This document shows positions 36,855 through 45,852 of a stretch of 64,000 bases of DNA, piece by piece. This DNA comes from CALMEC01 sp964531025 (GTDB lineage Bacteria > Actinomycetota > Thermoleophilia > Miltoncostaeales > Miltoncostaeaceae). Under the pieces are notes generated by a model, which saw nothing but the letters and a program-made list of their open reading frames with translations, made no database searches and was not told the DNA's origin. A program made the position numbers and the translations under genes. Location of the stretch: the NCBI GenBank assembly GCA_964531025.1, contig CAZHDY010000004.1:62001-126000 (forward strand). Reading direction: 5' to 3'. Each line of letters opens with the position of its first letter. The first letter of the stretch is position 1.

Positions 36855-37661
36855 ATGACCGAACCACTCGCCGTGATGCTCAATGGAACCCTCCTCCGCG
36901 ACGGAGCAGGCGTTCCCGTTCCACTGGACGACGGCCTCGTCCGTGGAGACGGCGTCTTCGAGGGCCTTCGCTTCTACGACCGTGTGCCGCGCACACCCGA
37001 GCTTCACCTGGCGCGCCTCACCAAGTCCGGCGAGGGCGTCGGGATCCCGGTGGACGTGGACCGCCTGCGACGCGAGATGGCGGCCTTCGCCGACGCCACC
37101 ACCAACCCCACGTGCGGCGTGCGCCTGATCCTCACCCGCGGTGGACACGTCATCTGGCGCGAGGAGCCGTTCGCCGTCTATCCCGACGGGCAGTCACTGC
37201 ACCCGGTCCCCAACCGCGTGACCCCGCTCCTCGTCGGAGTGAAGACGCTGTCCTACGCGCCCAACATGCGCGCCATCCGGATGGCCAAGGCAGCCGGTGC
37301 TGACGACGCCCTCTGCTTCCGGGTGGACGACCGCGTGATCCTCGAGGGACCGACCACCGCGTTCGGCTGGTTGGAGGGAGACACCCTCTTCTTCCCTCCG
37401 CTGGAGACCGGTGTGCTCGACTCGATCACCCGACGCCTCGCGATGGAGGCGGTCCCGAGCGCCACGAAGGAAATGGTGATCGACGATCTCGCCTCGGCCG
37501 ACGGCGCATTCCTCATGTCGAGCTACCAGGAGTTCGTCCCGGTCCACACGGTCCAGGGGATCGCGACGTTCGACATCACCACCCCGGCCGTCCAGGAGAT
37601 GGCCGCGACGGTGAACGCCCACATCCGCAGCCAGGTCGCGCCCGTCACGATGACGGCATGA
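36855..37661 (+). CDS. Class IV PLP-dependent aminotransferase (BCAT/ADC-lyase-like)
   Basis: This 268-residue fold-type IV PLP enzyme has LDDGLVRGDGVFEGLRFYD near the start, a likely PLP lysine in GVKTLSYAPNM (about residue 127), and the family signature DRVILEGPTTAFGW. Candidates are branched-chain aminotransferase, D-amino-acid aminotransferase or 4-amino-4-deoxychorismate lyase; the sequence does not decide. It overlaps the acylphosphatase gene (ATGA). Confidence 0.9.
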   Translation: MTEPLAVMLNGTLLRDGAGVPVPLDDGLVRGDGVFEGLRFYDRVPRTPELHLARLTKSGEGVGIPVDVDRLRREMAAFADATTNPTCGVRLILTRGGHVIWREEPFAVYPDGQSLHPVPNRVTPLLVGVKTLSYAPNMRAIRMAKAAGADDALCFRVDDRVILEGPTTAFGWLEGDTLFFPPLETGVLDSITRRLAMEAVPSATKEMVIDDLASADGAFLMSSYQEFVPVHTVQGIATFDITTPAVQEMAATVNAHIRSQVAPVTMTA

Positions 37662-37939
37662 CCCGGATCGCCCGGCGCATCCTCGTGACCGGAAGAGTCC
37701 AGGGGGTCGGGTTCCGCGAATCGGCGGTTCGCGCCGCCGAGCGGCTGGGCGTGACCGGATGGGTGCGCAACCTGGACGACGGTCGCGTAGAGGCGCACGC
37801 CGAGGGTGACGCCGCCGCCGTGGAGGCACTCGTCGACCACTGCCGCGTGGGTCCGTCTGCAGCGGTGGTGACCGATGTCGCCGTCGTCGACACCGACCCC
37901 GAGGGTGCCACCGCCTTCTCCGTCCGCCGGGACGCCTGA
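37658..37939 (+). CDS. acyP: Acylphosphatase
   Basis: This 93-residue enzyme has the signature GRVQGVGFRESAVRAAERLG, with the phosphate-binding loop and catalytic arginine, and GWVRNLDDGRVEAHAEG, which carries the catalytic asparagine. It hydrolyses acyl phosphates. It starts inside the stop of the aminotransferase gene and ends 24 bases before tRNA-Glu. Confidence 0.95.
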   Translation: MTRIARRILVTGRVQGVGFRESAVRAAERLGVTGWVRNLDDGRVEAHAEGDAAAVEALVDHCRVGPSAAVVTDVAVVDTDPEGATAFSVRRDA

Positions 37940-37963
37940 GCGTCTATCATCAGCGGCTGCCGC

Positions 37964-38039
37964 GCCCCCATCGTCTAGCGGCCTAGGACACCGGCCTTTC
38001 ACGCCGGCGGCACGGGTTCGAATCCCGTTGGGGGTACCA
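37964..38039 (+). tRNA. tRNA-Glu (anticodon TTC)
   Basis: A complete cloverleaf: acceptor GCCCCCA with TGGGGGT (one G-U pair), anticodon stem CCGGC/GCCGG around loop CTTTCAC, T-arm GGGTTCGAATCCC, and an encoded CCA. Its 3' half is the integration target of the element on its right: the serine recombinase gene runs antisense into it, stopping at 37999. Confidence 0.97.
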
Positions 38040-39840
38040 AAATCGCGACGTTCAAACTCGAAAACGTCAACACGGGTTCAGCGGGGCTACCGGTCGTTAC
38101 GGTTGCCCCGCTTTCGTTTTCGAAGACGACGCGCAGCGAGTTTCCGGCATCTGCCGCCGAGACGGGACCAGCCGGCTCACGGTGGTAACGCCGCCCCTCG
38201 AAACCTTCGATCTCCTCGATCTCTTCCTTCGGTACCTCTGCTTCGATGATCGGACCGAACAGCTCTGTGAATGGGCTGCGTAGATAGAACCCATCCACCT
38301 CGCCGTCATCGATCACGATGCGCTCGAAAGCTGCTTGGTTGAACTGTCGGCGGATGTGCTGCGGAGCGATCTCGTAGAGGTAGCCGCAGTCACCGAGTAC
38401 GGATAGAAAGCGTTCGAGACCAGCAAAGACAGCATCGCGATCCGTTCTCGCACCATCTAGGATGGCCCGCGATTCGCGTATCTGGGCAGCGATCCGCTCC
38501 TGCTCAGCCTTGAGCACGTCGACACCGATCGCATCGATGTAGTACGCGTTCATGAGCTTCAAACGCTCGGCTTCCAGTGCGGTGATCCGCGCTGTATGCG
38601 ATTCCAACAGCTCGACCTGGTGCTGTGCTTGAGACTCGACGAAGTCGGTCACCGCGTCGCGAATGGCCAAGATGACATCGTCGGGAAGCTGGACCGATCG
38701 CCAGATGCGCTCGACGCCCCGCTCGACGCTCTCCATCGACACGTACTTCTGCTGGCAGCCGTTCTGCCGCTTCTGCCGACCAAGGCAGTAGAAGTAGTCG
38801 TACTCCACACCGTGCGGCTTGCGAACCTTGGTCACGCCGAGACGAGAGCCACAGCGGCAGAAAAGGCTGCCCTTGAGATAGTGCGGATGCTTGTACGGCT
38901 TGGCCTTGGAGTGGCGCCGTGCTTCTTTGAGTGCCTGTACCTCGTCCCACAGCTTGATATCGATCAGCGGTTCGTGCCGTCCGGTGTACTGCGCCCCCCG
39001 GAAGGTCACGATGCCGATGTAGTAGGGGTTGGCCAGCATCAGCTCGACGGCCGATACGCTCATGGGGCGGCCACCCTTCTTGCCGGTCTTGACGGTCGTC
39101 AAGCCACGGTCGGCGAGATCTTCGGCCAACTCACGGATGAGGTAGTCACCCGTCGCATAGGCCTCGAACGCCCATCGAACATGGGGCGCACGTTCTGGAT
39201 CGACGATAACCGTGCGTACATCTTTGCCTTCGACCCGTTCGATGATGTTGCGGTAGCCAACGGGCGCCTTTCCCGGCGTTCCGCCGAGCCTGGCCTTCTG
39301 GGTCATCCCTTTGAGGACCTCGGTGGCCAGATTCTGCGAGTAGAACTCGGCGAGAGTCGCCATGATGCCGTGCAGCAGTCGCCCGTTCGGCGTCCTGTCG
39401 TCAATCGCCTCGGTCGCCGACACCAGCGTGGCACCAGCAGCTCGAATCGCTCGAACCACATCGGAATCATCGTCGCGTGAACGAATCAGCCGATCGAGCT
39501 TGTGAACGATGACGTAGTCGGCATCGCGTTCGTGCTTCAACCGTGCGAGAAGGCGCTGCAGCTCCGGCCGATTGGCGGTGCGAGCAGTCTCGCCGCGTTC
39601 GACGTACTCGTCGACAACCTCCGCACCGAGCAGCTCAGCGGTTCGAACACAGGCATCCCGCTGCGCGGGAAGCGAGAACCCTTCCTCGGAGACGTCCTTG
39701 TCGATCTGCATCTTCGTCGAGACGCGGATGTAGAGGAGAGCACGTTTGCCAGTGCTCCCTTCGCCAGGAGGCGGGAGGTGTCTGCCACGAAGGCCAACAC
39801 GCGGCACGTAGACCGTTGGGGTGATCCGGTTCAACTCCAT
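37999..39840 (-). CDS. Large serine recombinase (integrase)
   Basis: This 613-residue protein has an N-terminal resolvase domain with the nucleophile S41 in LLYIRVSTKMQ and DYVIVHKLDRLIRSRDD, a recombinase domain (GKAPVGYRNII), a zinc ribbon (LFCRCGSRLG, YFYCLGRQKRQNGC) and a coiled coil (about 430-480). It catalyses site-specific integration and excision. Its last residues, LVPPTGFEPVPPA, are encoded by the antisense strand of tRNA-Glu, so the 3' end of the gene spans the attachment junction and would change on excision. The ATG overlaps the ImmA gene end by ten bases. Confidence 0.93.
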   Translation of the reverse strand: MELNRITPTVYVPRVGLRGRHLPPPGEGSTGKRALLYIRVSTKMQIDKDVSEEGFSLPAQRDACVRTAELLGAEVVDEYVERGETARTANRPELQRLLARLKHERDADYVIVHKLDRLIRSRDDDSDVVRAIRAAGATLVSATEAIDDRTPNGRLLHGIMATLAEFYSQNLATEVLKGMTQKARLGGTPGKAPVGYRNIIERVEGKDVRTVIVDPERAPHVRWAFEAYATGDYLIRELAEDLADRGLTTVKTGKKGGRPMSVSAVELMLANPYYIGIVTFRGAQYTGRHEPLIDIKLWDEVQALKEARRHSKAKPYKHPHYLKGSLFCRCGSRLGVTKVRKPHGVEYDYFYCLGRQKRQNGCQQKYVSMESVERGVERIWRSVQLPDDVILAIRDAVTDFVESQAQHQVELLESHTARITALEAERLKLMNAYYIDAIGVDVLKAEQERIAAQIRESRAILDGARTDRDAVFAGLERFLSVLGDCGYLYEIAPQHIRRQFNQAAFERIVIDDGEVDGFYLRSPFTELFGPIIEAEVPKEEIEEIEGFEGRRYHREPAGPVSAADAGNSLRVVFENESGATVTTGSPAEPVLTFSSLNVAILVPPTGFEPVPPA

Positions 39841-40535
39841 GCGGGGCGCTCCAAGCTCATCCCGCTGGCCAACAGCGGGCTGCCGACTGTAACGTAGTCC
39901 GACGGAATCGCCAGCGCACCACGTCGGAAGTACCGGCTAACTCCACCGTGGCCGCCGTTGCCCAGGCTCTGCCAGCGTCGCCGCTCGGGCGTGATGCCGA
40001 GCTGGCGCAGCCGCACGGCCATCGCTGCCTCGGACACACCGAACAGCCGTGCCAAGGCTCGCTGATCTTGTATGCCACCTGTGTAGGCCTGCTTGACCCA
40101 CGGCCGCGGCATGAGCAGGCACGCGGCGAAGTAGTCGCAGATGGTCTCGGCGCGTTCCTCGGACGGCTCGCCGTTCCGATCGGGATACAACGAATCGATG
40201 AACGGGTGGTCGAGAACGTGCTTCATCTCGTGCGCGAGGGTGAAGCGTCGGCGCACCGGTGCGTCGTCTTGGTTGACCCCGATGAGCCAGCGTCCTCGGC
40301 TCCATTGACTGAAGCCGGACACCGGCAGGTTCGGCTCTACCCGTACCTCGATACGCGACAGCTCGGCGATGGCCGCGACGTTGACGGCAGGTTGATGCTG
40401 GTCGAGGATGTCGAGCAGCTTGAACGCCTGCCGTTCAGCAACGCTGAGCGCCTCCTGCGGTTCGAGTGCCCGTGCCGGATTGAGCGCTCGCAGCGAGCTG
40501 AGCAGTCCGCTCGGTACCTTGATATTTCTGGTCAT
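39831..40535 (-). CDS. ImmA/IrrE-family metallopeptidase
   Basis: This 234-residue protein has the zinc motif HEMKH (102-106) in RRRFTLAHEMKHVLDH and a downstream helix with EERAETICDYFAACLLMP supplying the third ligand. ImmA-type peptidases cut phage or ICE repressors to trigger excision. A strong AAGGAGGTCAACC ribosome site precedes ATG 40533-40535; the longer open frame upstream is not used. Beside the recombinase it may control element mobility. A separate HTH repressor was not seen next to it. Confidence 0.9.
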   Translation of the reverse strand: MTRNIKVPSGLLSSLRALNPARALEPQEALSVAERQAFKLLDILDQHQPAVNVAAIAELSRIEVRVEPNLPVSGFSQWSRGRWLIGVNQDDAPVRRRFTLAHEMKHVLDHPFIDSLYPDRNGEPSEERAETICDYFAACLLMPRPWVKQAYTGGIQDQRALARLFGVSEAAMAVRLRQLGITPERRRWQSLGNGGHGGVSRYFRRGALAIPSDYVTVGSPLLASGMSLERPAWS

Positions 40536-40693
40536 GGTTGACCTCCTTTCGTGATTGGTTGATGAACAAGACGAGGGGTGAAGAGATGCCGCATCGCGCC
40601 TACGCGCGTCGGGTTGATGTCCCATTGTCCCCCGCGGATTAGTTGGCCTGTCAAGCCATTTTTTCGTCATTTCGACAACAGATTTCCTCCGTG

Positions 40694-41284
40694 TCAGTCG
40701 CGCATGTCGAAGACGAAGACGCCGCCATCGGGTGCCGGTTCGTCGCCGACGTCCTGCCCGAGATCCCGCGCGAACAGCTCGTAGTCGATCGAGACATACG
40801 GCCGCAGATCGGCCGCCACCTAATCGAGCCGTTCCTCGAAGCCGAGGTCATCGGCGACATGGCGGGCGAAGTCCACCATTGACTCGAACTGGCCGAGGTA
40901 GGCATCCTCGAAGCGTCGTTCGTCCGGTACCTCGGTCGTACCGAACAGACTCAGGTAGGCCGCGAAGGCCAGCCCGTGCTCCTTGATGCCGCGCCCGATC
41001 GCGGCCACTGTCTCCAGTAGCTCGTATTCGCCGAGGCGGATGCCGCCGAAGTCGTCGAAGTCATGGATCGCCCACTCCTCCGCGTCGGGCATCGGCGAGC
41101 GGGCGAGCATCAATTGGACGCGTTCGTACAGCTCCTCGTCCGGCAGCGTGGCATCGATCCACTCGCCGTGCAGCCGTCCGTCGTTGTAGTCGCTGAGACT
41201 GGCGACGTAGACGCGCGGTGCGAGCGGTTCGTGCTCGATCTCCGGTGTGCCGTGCTCTTGGTGTTCACCTCCTTGTTCATGCAT
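40694..41284 (-). pseudogene. ardA: Antirestriction protein ArdA, broken by an in-frame amber codon
   Basis: The first 154 codons read as ArdA: RVYVASLSDYNDGRLHGEWI, then a long acidic protein that mimics DNA to block type I restriction enzymes. At 40820-40822 the frame meets TAG. Directly after it the same frame continues with VAADLRPYVSIDYELFARDL and GGVFVFDMRD to a TGA at 40694-40696, which is the expected ArdA C-terminus. No frameshift is present, so a single nonsense change (or readthrough) explains it. The first part alone may or may not function. Confidence 0.82.
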
Positions 41285-41352
41285 ATCGTTGTCCTCCTTA
41301 CTGCTTTCGTATTGGTGCGGTCAGCCACCGCAGCGGCCCGCGTCGTACGGGC

Positions 41353-42303
41353 CTACGGCGGCTCTCGCGGCAGCGTCGAGCGGATGGCGTTTACCAGCAC
41401 GTCGACCGCGTCCTCATCACGGCAGGTGACGAACAGCTCGCCGGCCGGTGATGGCAGCCGCTTGACGAGGCCGCGCAGTTGCACCAGCCGCTCGTCACTC
41501 ATCACGCTGATCACGACGCGGGGCACGACACCGCGCGGCCCGGCGTCACCGGAACCAGCGAAGCCGAGGTAGCGCTCAAGCATCGTGCGCAGTCGCGGCA
41601 GGCTCTCGGTGCCGCGGTCAACCTCCAGCCACCAGACGTCCTCGACTTCCTCGGTCGCGAGCACGACCAGCGCATCGGGCCGCAGGATCTCCGTGCCCTC
41701 GGTCTGCCAACGCGCATCTGCCTCGACCGCGAACTCCGCCAGGTCCCAATCCTGGTCATTCGCCGCCAGCTCGGACAGGCCGACATAGACTTCACTCACC
41801 GCCAACATGTGCGCGAGGAACAAGCTGCTCGGGGTGTACGCGGCACGCCGTCGCCGAACGAGTACTCCTTCATCCTCTCCGAGGAGGTCGAGCAGTCGTT
41901 GGCCAGCTGCCGTCAAAGCGTAGACCAGACCAGCCGAACCGGCACGCACCCCACCGACCCGCCGCGCCAACGTCTCGACCAACCTGAACTGCGCCAACCG
42001 TCCCAGGACGCGCCGGCGAATCCGCCCTCGCGCCGTCGCCACGATTTCCGCAAACAACAGTCGTTCCAGCTGAAGGCCAGTGAGGACACGGACGGATCGG
42101 AGTGCCGCAAGGACGGAGAGATCGCGCTCGGAGAGACTGTTGCGCAGCTCTTCGAGCCTGCGACGACTGAGTCGACTTCCGCGCAGATATGCGCGGGAGT
42201 AGTCGTTGGCCTTAGTTCCTCCTGAGCGCCGCCGTTCCGCGAAAATCCGCTGGTCGCACTCGACGCGATCGGACGGGCGATCGGACCGCCGCGAGCCATT
42301 CAC
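41353..42303 (-). CDS. Replication-relaxation family protein
   Basis: This 316-residue protein has an N-terminal winged helix (LSERDLSVLAALRSVRVLTG, QLERLLF) and the pattern TPSSLFLAHMLAVSEVYVGL, then RPDALVVLATEEVEDVWWLE, as in the Replic_Relax family found on conjugative plasmids and ICEs. It is thought to relax or nick transfer/replication DNA, but proof is limited. Its start overlaps the end of the TraG/FtsK-type gene by four bases, so the two act together. Confidence 0.87.
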   Translation of the reverse strand: MNGSRRSDRPSDRVECDQRIFAERRRSGGTKANDYSRAYLRGSRLSRRRLEELRNSLSERDLSVLAALRSVRVLTGLQLERLLFAEIVATARGRIRRRVLGRLAQFRLVETLARRVGGVRAGSAGLVYALTAAGQRLLDLLGEDEGVLVRRRRAAYTPSSLFLAHMLAVSEVYVGLSELAANDQDWDLAEFAVEADARWQTEGTEILRPDALVVLATEEVEDVWWLEVDRGTESLPRLRTMLERYLGFAGSGDAGPRGVVPRVVISVMSDERLVQLRGLVKRLPSPAGELFVTCRDEDAVDVLVNAIRSTLPREPP

Positions 42304-44537
42304 GATGCACTCCTCGTACGCCGTCCGATCGGTGTCGATGCAGTCCCACTCACGCGGTCGCGCATGCCGACCTCGACCGCAGCGCGATCAAGACCGAACC
42401 GCTCGCGACTGGCTGCCCGCACCGCGTCGCCGTCGCCGCCTTCGTCGAGCGGAAGGCTGTGCCCGGTCACGGGCCGCGTCACCCGTCCGTCAACGACAGG
42501 CCGCAGTGCGAAGTGAAAGCTGTCGAGCCCCATGAGGTCGTCCGCGGCCAGCGAGGGCTCGAAGCCCCGCGCCAGCACCCGGGCGTCATCGTTCGCGACC
42601 TGGAACACCACCTGTGATCGGGCGGTCGCGAGGATCGCGTTGCGCACGTCGGTTGACAACTGCGACAGGTGCTGGTGAGCCAGTGTCAGACCGGCACCGA
42701 GGCCGCGGGCCTGCGCCAGCAGGTCGGCCAAGTCGAGTGGCAGCCGCAGGACGTCCTGGAACTCGTCGAGATACACCATCACGGGCTCCCGCTTCGCGCC
42801 CTCGATGCGTGTACGGGCTCGGACCGTCTGCCAGGTCGCCGCCACGACGAGAGAACCGAGCAGCTCGGTGGCCGGCTGACCGAGTTCGCCGGCACTCAGC
42901 GGCACGAGTACGACCGCATGACGCTCCGTGAACCGGTGCAAGTCGATGCCCTCACTCTGGCCGAGCATGAGACGCACCGGCGTCCGCATCGTGAAGGCCC
43001 GTACCTTGTTGAGCACCGGGGCCATGGCCTGCGCTCGCTCACCGGGACTGACGCCCTGGAACCACTTCCAGAAGCCCCTGACATGCTCCGGCACCGCTTC
43101 CTGATTGAGCACGAACGTCCGGAACGTCTTGTTAGTCAGCAGCTCCGGCAGCTCGACGAGGGTGAACGCCGAGCCGTCGGCCGCACGCGCTGACGACAGC
43201 GTGAGCAGGCTCGCCCGCAGGATGTCGTCCGAGCGGGGACCCCACGAGGCCTTCCAGAGGTTCTGGAAGACCCCGAGGAGATGCTCCACCACCAGTTCGC
43301 GTTCGGCCTCCGAGCGACCGTGCTGAGCGAGAACATTGAGGCCGACCGGCCGTGCCGTGTCGGTTGGATCGAGGACAACGACGTCGTCACTACGATGTTC
43401 GGGAACACGCGCGAGAATCGCCTCCACCAGATCCCGCTTCGGATCAACGACGACAACGCCACGACCAGCCCAGAGGTCGTCAACCACCATCTGTGTGAGC
43501 AACGTCGACTTGCCGGTGCCTGTCGGGCCGATGACATGCAAATGCCGCAGGCGATCCTCAGTGGCGAGGTGTAGTGGCCGTCCGAGTGTCGCGGGGTGGT
43601 CGCTCAGCCCGAGCAGTACGCCATCGGTAGCCGCATCACTCAAGTTCCTGATCGGCAACTGTCGGGCCGTGCCCACCTCGACTCCGGGGAGGTCGTGTTC
43701 CCCGACCGGAACGGCGAACAGCCCCGGCAACTCCTTCGCGTTTAGCGTCATCGGCCAGGCGATCACCGGAAGCGTGCGTCGGTGCAGCCGCTGTCGCGCA
43801 ACGTATGACGGCAGCCATGACGGGCGGACCTGCGCATCTGGCGTGTCCATGACGCTCATAGCGGCGAGAACGCGACTGAGTAGGTGCGTACGTCGCTCGG
43901 CCCGTCCAGCCGTCACACCAACCCGCCCGCAGACCGACAACATCGGTGCGCCGAGCTTGTGCCGGCGACCACGCTGCGCATCCCTCGCAGCACCGGCATC
44001 CGTCGTACGCCGCGATCTCGGCGCGGAGACCATCGCGCCTGTGAACAACCACTGCAGGTGAATACGCTCACCTGCCGCAAGCGGCTGCAGACTGGCCAGC
44101 AGCGCCACACCAGAGGTCTCCGCCCGCTCGTCGGCGAGGGGCAACATGTGACTCGTCGTCCTCAGCTCGACCGCCCGGCCGAAGAACGAGTTCGTCGACC
44201 CGTTGTCGACCCGCTCCAGTCGAATCCCCGGCATCGCCGCCTGCAGCTGCGCCGTTACCGCCTCCAGTTCATTGGCACGAACACTCAGTAGGTGTTCGAC
44301 GCCGCTCGCGTCCGCCATGACGTCCAGCAGTAACGCCGACCGGTCGAGGACGCCGCGGGTGCGTGACGGCAACCCAGCCAACCACGCAGCGACCTGGTCG
44401 ACGGTCACGCCCCGCGGGAACCGCAGACGCGCCGTCACCAGGTCATGTCGCCATACGTGCGCCTCGCAGAGGCGGGCGGCAACCACGACGCCCGCGACGA
44501 AGACCATGCCGGTGGTCAACAGGATCACGACGCTCAC
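42300..44537 (-). CDS. TraG/FtsK-type DNA-transfer ATPase
   Basis: This 745-residue protein begins with a membrane segment (VVILLTTGMVFVAGVVVAA), has a long middle region, then an ATPase core with Walker A GPTGTGKS (337-344) and Walker B VMVYLDEFQ (about 575). LLAQARGLGAGLTLAHQHLS resembles coupling proteins of the VirD4/TraG group. It would pump element DNA during conjugation. GTG at 44535-44537, behind AGGAG, overlaps the stop of a 48-residue gene upstream; the longer open frame is Arg-rich and unlikely. Confidence 0.88.
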   Translation of the reverse strand: MSVVILLTTGMVFVAGVVVAARLCEAHVWRHDLVTARLRFPRGVTVDQVAAWLAGLPSRTRGVLDRSALLLDVMADASGVEHLLSVRANELEAVTAQLQAAMPGIRLERVDNGSTNSFFGRAVELRTTSHMLPLADERAETSGVALLASLQPLAAGERIHLQWLFTGAMVSAPRSRRTTDAGAARDAQRGRRHKLGAPMLSVCGRVGVTAGRAERRTHLLSRVLAAMSVMDTPDAQVRPSWLPSYVARQRLHRRTLPVIAWPMTLNAKELPGLFAVPVGEHDLPGVEVGTARQLPIRNLSDAATDGVLLGLSDHPATLGRPLHLATEDRLRHLHVIGPTGTGKSTLLTQMVVDDLWAGRGVVVVDPKRDLVEAILARVPEHRSDDVVVLDPTDTARPVGLNVLAQHGRSEAERELVVEHLLGVFQNLWKASWGPRSDDILRASLLTLSSARAADGSAFTLVELPELLTNKTFRTFVLNQEAVPEHVRGFWKWFQGVSPGERAQAMAPVLNKVRAFTMRTPVRLMLGQSEGIDLHRFTERHAVVLVPLSAGELGQPATELLGSLVVAATWQTVRARTRIEGAKREPVMVYLDEFQDVLRLPLDLADLLAQARGLGAGLTLAHQHLSQLSTDVRNAILATARSQVVFQVANDDARVLARGFEPSLAADDLMGLDSFHFALRPVVDGRVTRPVTGHSLPLDEGGDGDAVRAASRERFGLDRAAVEVGMRDRVSGTASTPIGRRTRSAS

Positions 44538-44680
44538 GCCGCTCGCTCCTGTTGGTCCCGGCCTTCCTCCTCGTCCGCGCGCTGGGCCTCGGCCGCCAGC
44601 GCTACGATCGCCGCTGCAAAGCGACGCAGATCGATCGATTCGCGCCAGACCGGCCGCAGCCGAATGTCTCGTCTGCTCAC
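44534..44680 (-). CDS. 48-residue protein coupled to the transfer ATPase
   Basis: A short gene from GTG 44678-44680 with a strong AAGGAGGG ribosome site. It starts SRRDIRLRPVWRESIDLRRF and ends in an acidic helix, and its TGA overlaps the GTG of the TraG/FtsK gene. Tight coupling and the ribosome site support it. Its function is unknown; it may be an accessory subunit of the ATPase. Confidence 0.6.
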   Translation of the reverse strand: MSRRDIRLRPVWRESIDLRRFAAAIVALAAEAQRADEEEGRDQQERAA

Positions 44681-44763
44681 CGTAGTCCCTCCTTGGTTTT
44701 TCTCTGATTGGCACGCTTCGCACCGTCCGCTGGCGCTCCCCAGTTCGGCGCGTTCTGACGCAT
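44677..44763 (-). CDS. Possible 28-residue leader peptide
   Basis: ATG 44761-44763 opens a 28-residue frame (MRQNAPNWGAPADGAKRANQ...) whose TGA overlaps the GTG of the 48-residue gene. It may be real through coupling, but its ribosome site is weak. A small palindrome, TTGACG-GGCG-CGTCAA, lies just upstream near 44790-44806. Confidence 0.3.
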   Translation of the reverse strand: MRQNAPNWGAPADGAKRANQRKTKEGLR

Positions 44764-44846
44764 GCCCCTACTTGTCCTTATGCCGAGTTTTGACGGGCGC
44801 GTCAATACCCGGCTCGTTGTGGAATGAACGACAAAGGCCGTGGCGT

Positions 44847-45011
44847 TCACCACGGTCCCCGACGTCCGCTCACAACATGGAGCACCAGCGCCCCGAGGAG
44901 CGTGCAGATGACCAGCGGCAACACGACCGGACGAAGCAGCTCCCACGCCAACCGTGCTGCTGCGGCCACAACCAGCACCGTGACCGCAGCTTTGGTGACG
45001 TCGTGCAGCAC
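44847..45011 (-). CDS. 54-residue membrane protein
   Basis: GTG 45009-45011 overlaps the stop of the previous gene (TAGTG), with GGAG six bases ahead. The product has two hydrophobic stretches, AAVTVLVVAAAARLAWELLR and VVLPLVICTLLGALVLHVVS, ending in GRRGPW. It looks like a small inner-membrane component of the transfer apparatus. I do not recognise the family. Confidence 0.55.
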   Translation of the reverse strand: MLHDVTKAAVTVLVVAAAARLAWELLRPVVLPLVICTLLGALVLHVVSGRRGPW

Positions 45012-45244
45012 TACGGCTCCACGATCTCGTCGGATGCCCCGGGGTACGGCAACTCCCGAAACCGCGCGGTGTTCGCGTACTCGACCATCTGGCTGATGGT
45101 CTCCCGCTTGATGGACTTGATCCGCGTGTCCGCCATCGCCAAGATCGCCAGCTCGTCGTCCGTTGACCGCGCGGTGAAGACGATCGCGACCAGCGGCAGA
45201 CAGACCAGCAGAGCACCCACGAAAACGCCGAGCAGGAAGATCAC
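45011..45244 (-). CDS. 77-residue membrane-anchored protein
   Basis: It has an N-terminal membrane segment, MIFLLGVFVGALLVCLPLVA, followed by a helical cytosolic part (TRIKSIKRETISQMVEYA). The GTG start overlaps the end of the 102-residue gene upstream and has AAGGAG in range. Unknown function; probably part of the same transfer operon. Confidence 0.65.
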   Translation of the reverse strand: MIFLLGVFVGALLVCLPLVAIVFTARSTDDELAILAMADTRIKSIKRETISQMVEYANTARFRELPYPGASDEIVEP

Positions 45245-45549
45245 GATCCCACACTCCTTCCTGACCGCAGCACCACTTCGGCTATTGACGCCACGCCGCA
45301 GTCGGCGATCTGCTTCAACCGCTCGCCGGACTGCGGGCTGCGCGCGAACAGCAGTGCCTCGATCTCCGAGATCTGTGAGACCTCCATCAGCGCGCCCTGC
45401 GTGATGGTGCTGACCGCGTCGACCTTGGCCAGTTCACGAGCCGCGATGACGGCGCCAGCTGCTCGCGCCGACGCAACCTCACGAGCGAGCATCCGCTCGA
45501 CACGCGTCGGCAGCAGGGTGCCGCCGGCAGGGACAAGAGACTTCGACAT
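45241..45549 (-). CDS. 102-residue helical protein of the transfer operon
   Basis: This Ala-rich helical protein, with TRVERMLAREVASARAAGAV and LMEVSQISEIEALLFARSPQ, has an AAAGGAGG ribosome site and overlaps genes on both sides. Similar small proteins are common beside replication-relaxation and TraG-like genes on actinobacterial elements, but no function is known to me. Confidence 0.68.
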   Translation of the reverse strand: MSKSLVPAGGTLLPTRVERMLAREVASARAAGAVIAARELAKVDAVSTITQGALMEVSQISEIEALLFARSPQSGERLKQIADCGVASIAEVVLRSGRSVGS

Positions 45550-45734
45550 CAGGCCGCCTCCTTTCCGAACATCCCAGTGTTACGGCGCCGAGCACGCTGC
45601 ACGGACAAGGGCGACTCCTCCAGTGGGACCGCTCCGCCGTCATCCGCCCAGCGATCCAGTTCAATCGCCCAGCCCCGATCGCGGACGTACCGAGCGTCTG
45701 AACGCTCGATCGACCGCCTCGTGTGGTCCGTCAT
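45549..45734 (-). CDS. 61-residue protein, first gene of the transfer operon
   Basis: ATG 45732-45734 sits five bases after GGAGG. The protein is charged (RSIERSDARYVRDRGWAIEL) and ends GMFGKEAA; its stop overlaps the next start. It heads the minus-strand run down to the replication-relaxation gene. Unknown function. Confidence 0.6.
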   Translation of the reverse strand: MTDHTRRSIERSDARYVRDRGWAIELDRWADDGGAVPLEESPLSVQRARRRNTGMFGKEAA

Positions 45735-45852
45735 CTATTCCTCCGATCTCTCCGGGACACCGGCAACTGCAACACGCCGCCCATGCCCCTGATTGCTTGA
45801 GAAGGAGGATCTGTGGTGCCAGTGGGGAGAAACGGGTGCCAGACTGGGGTAG

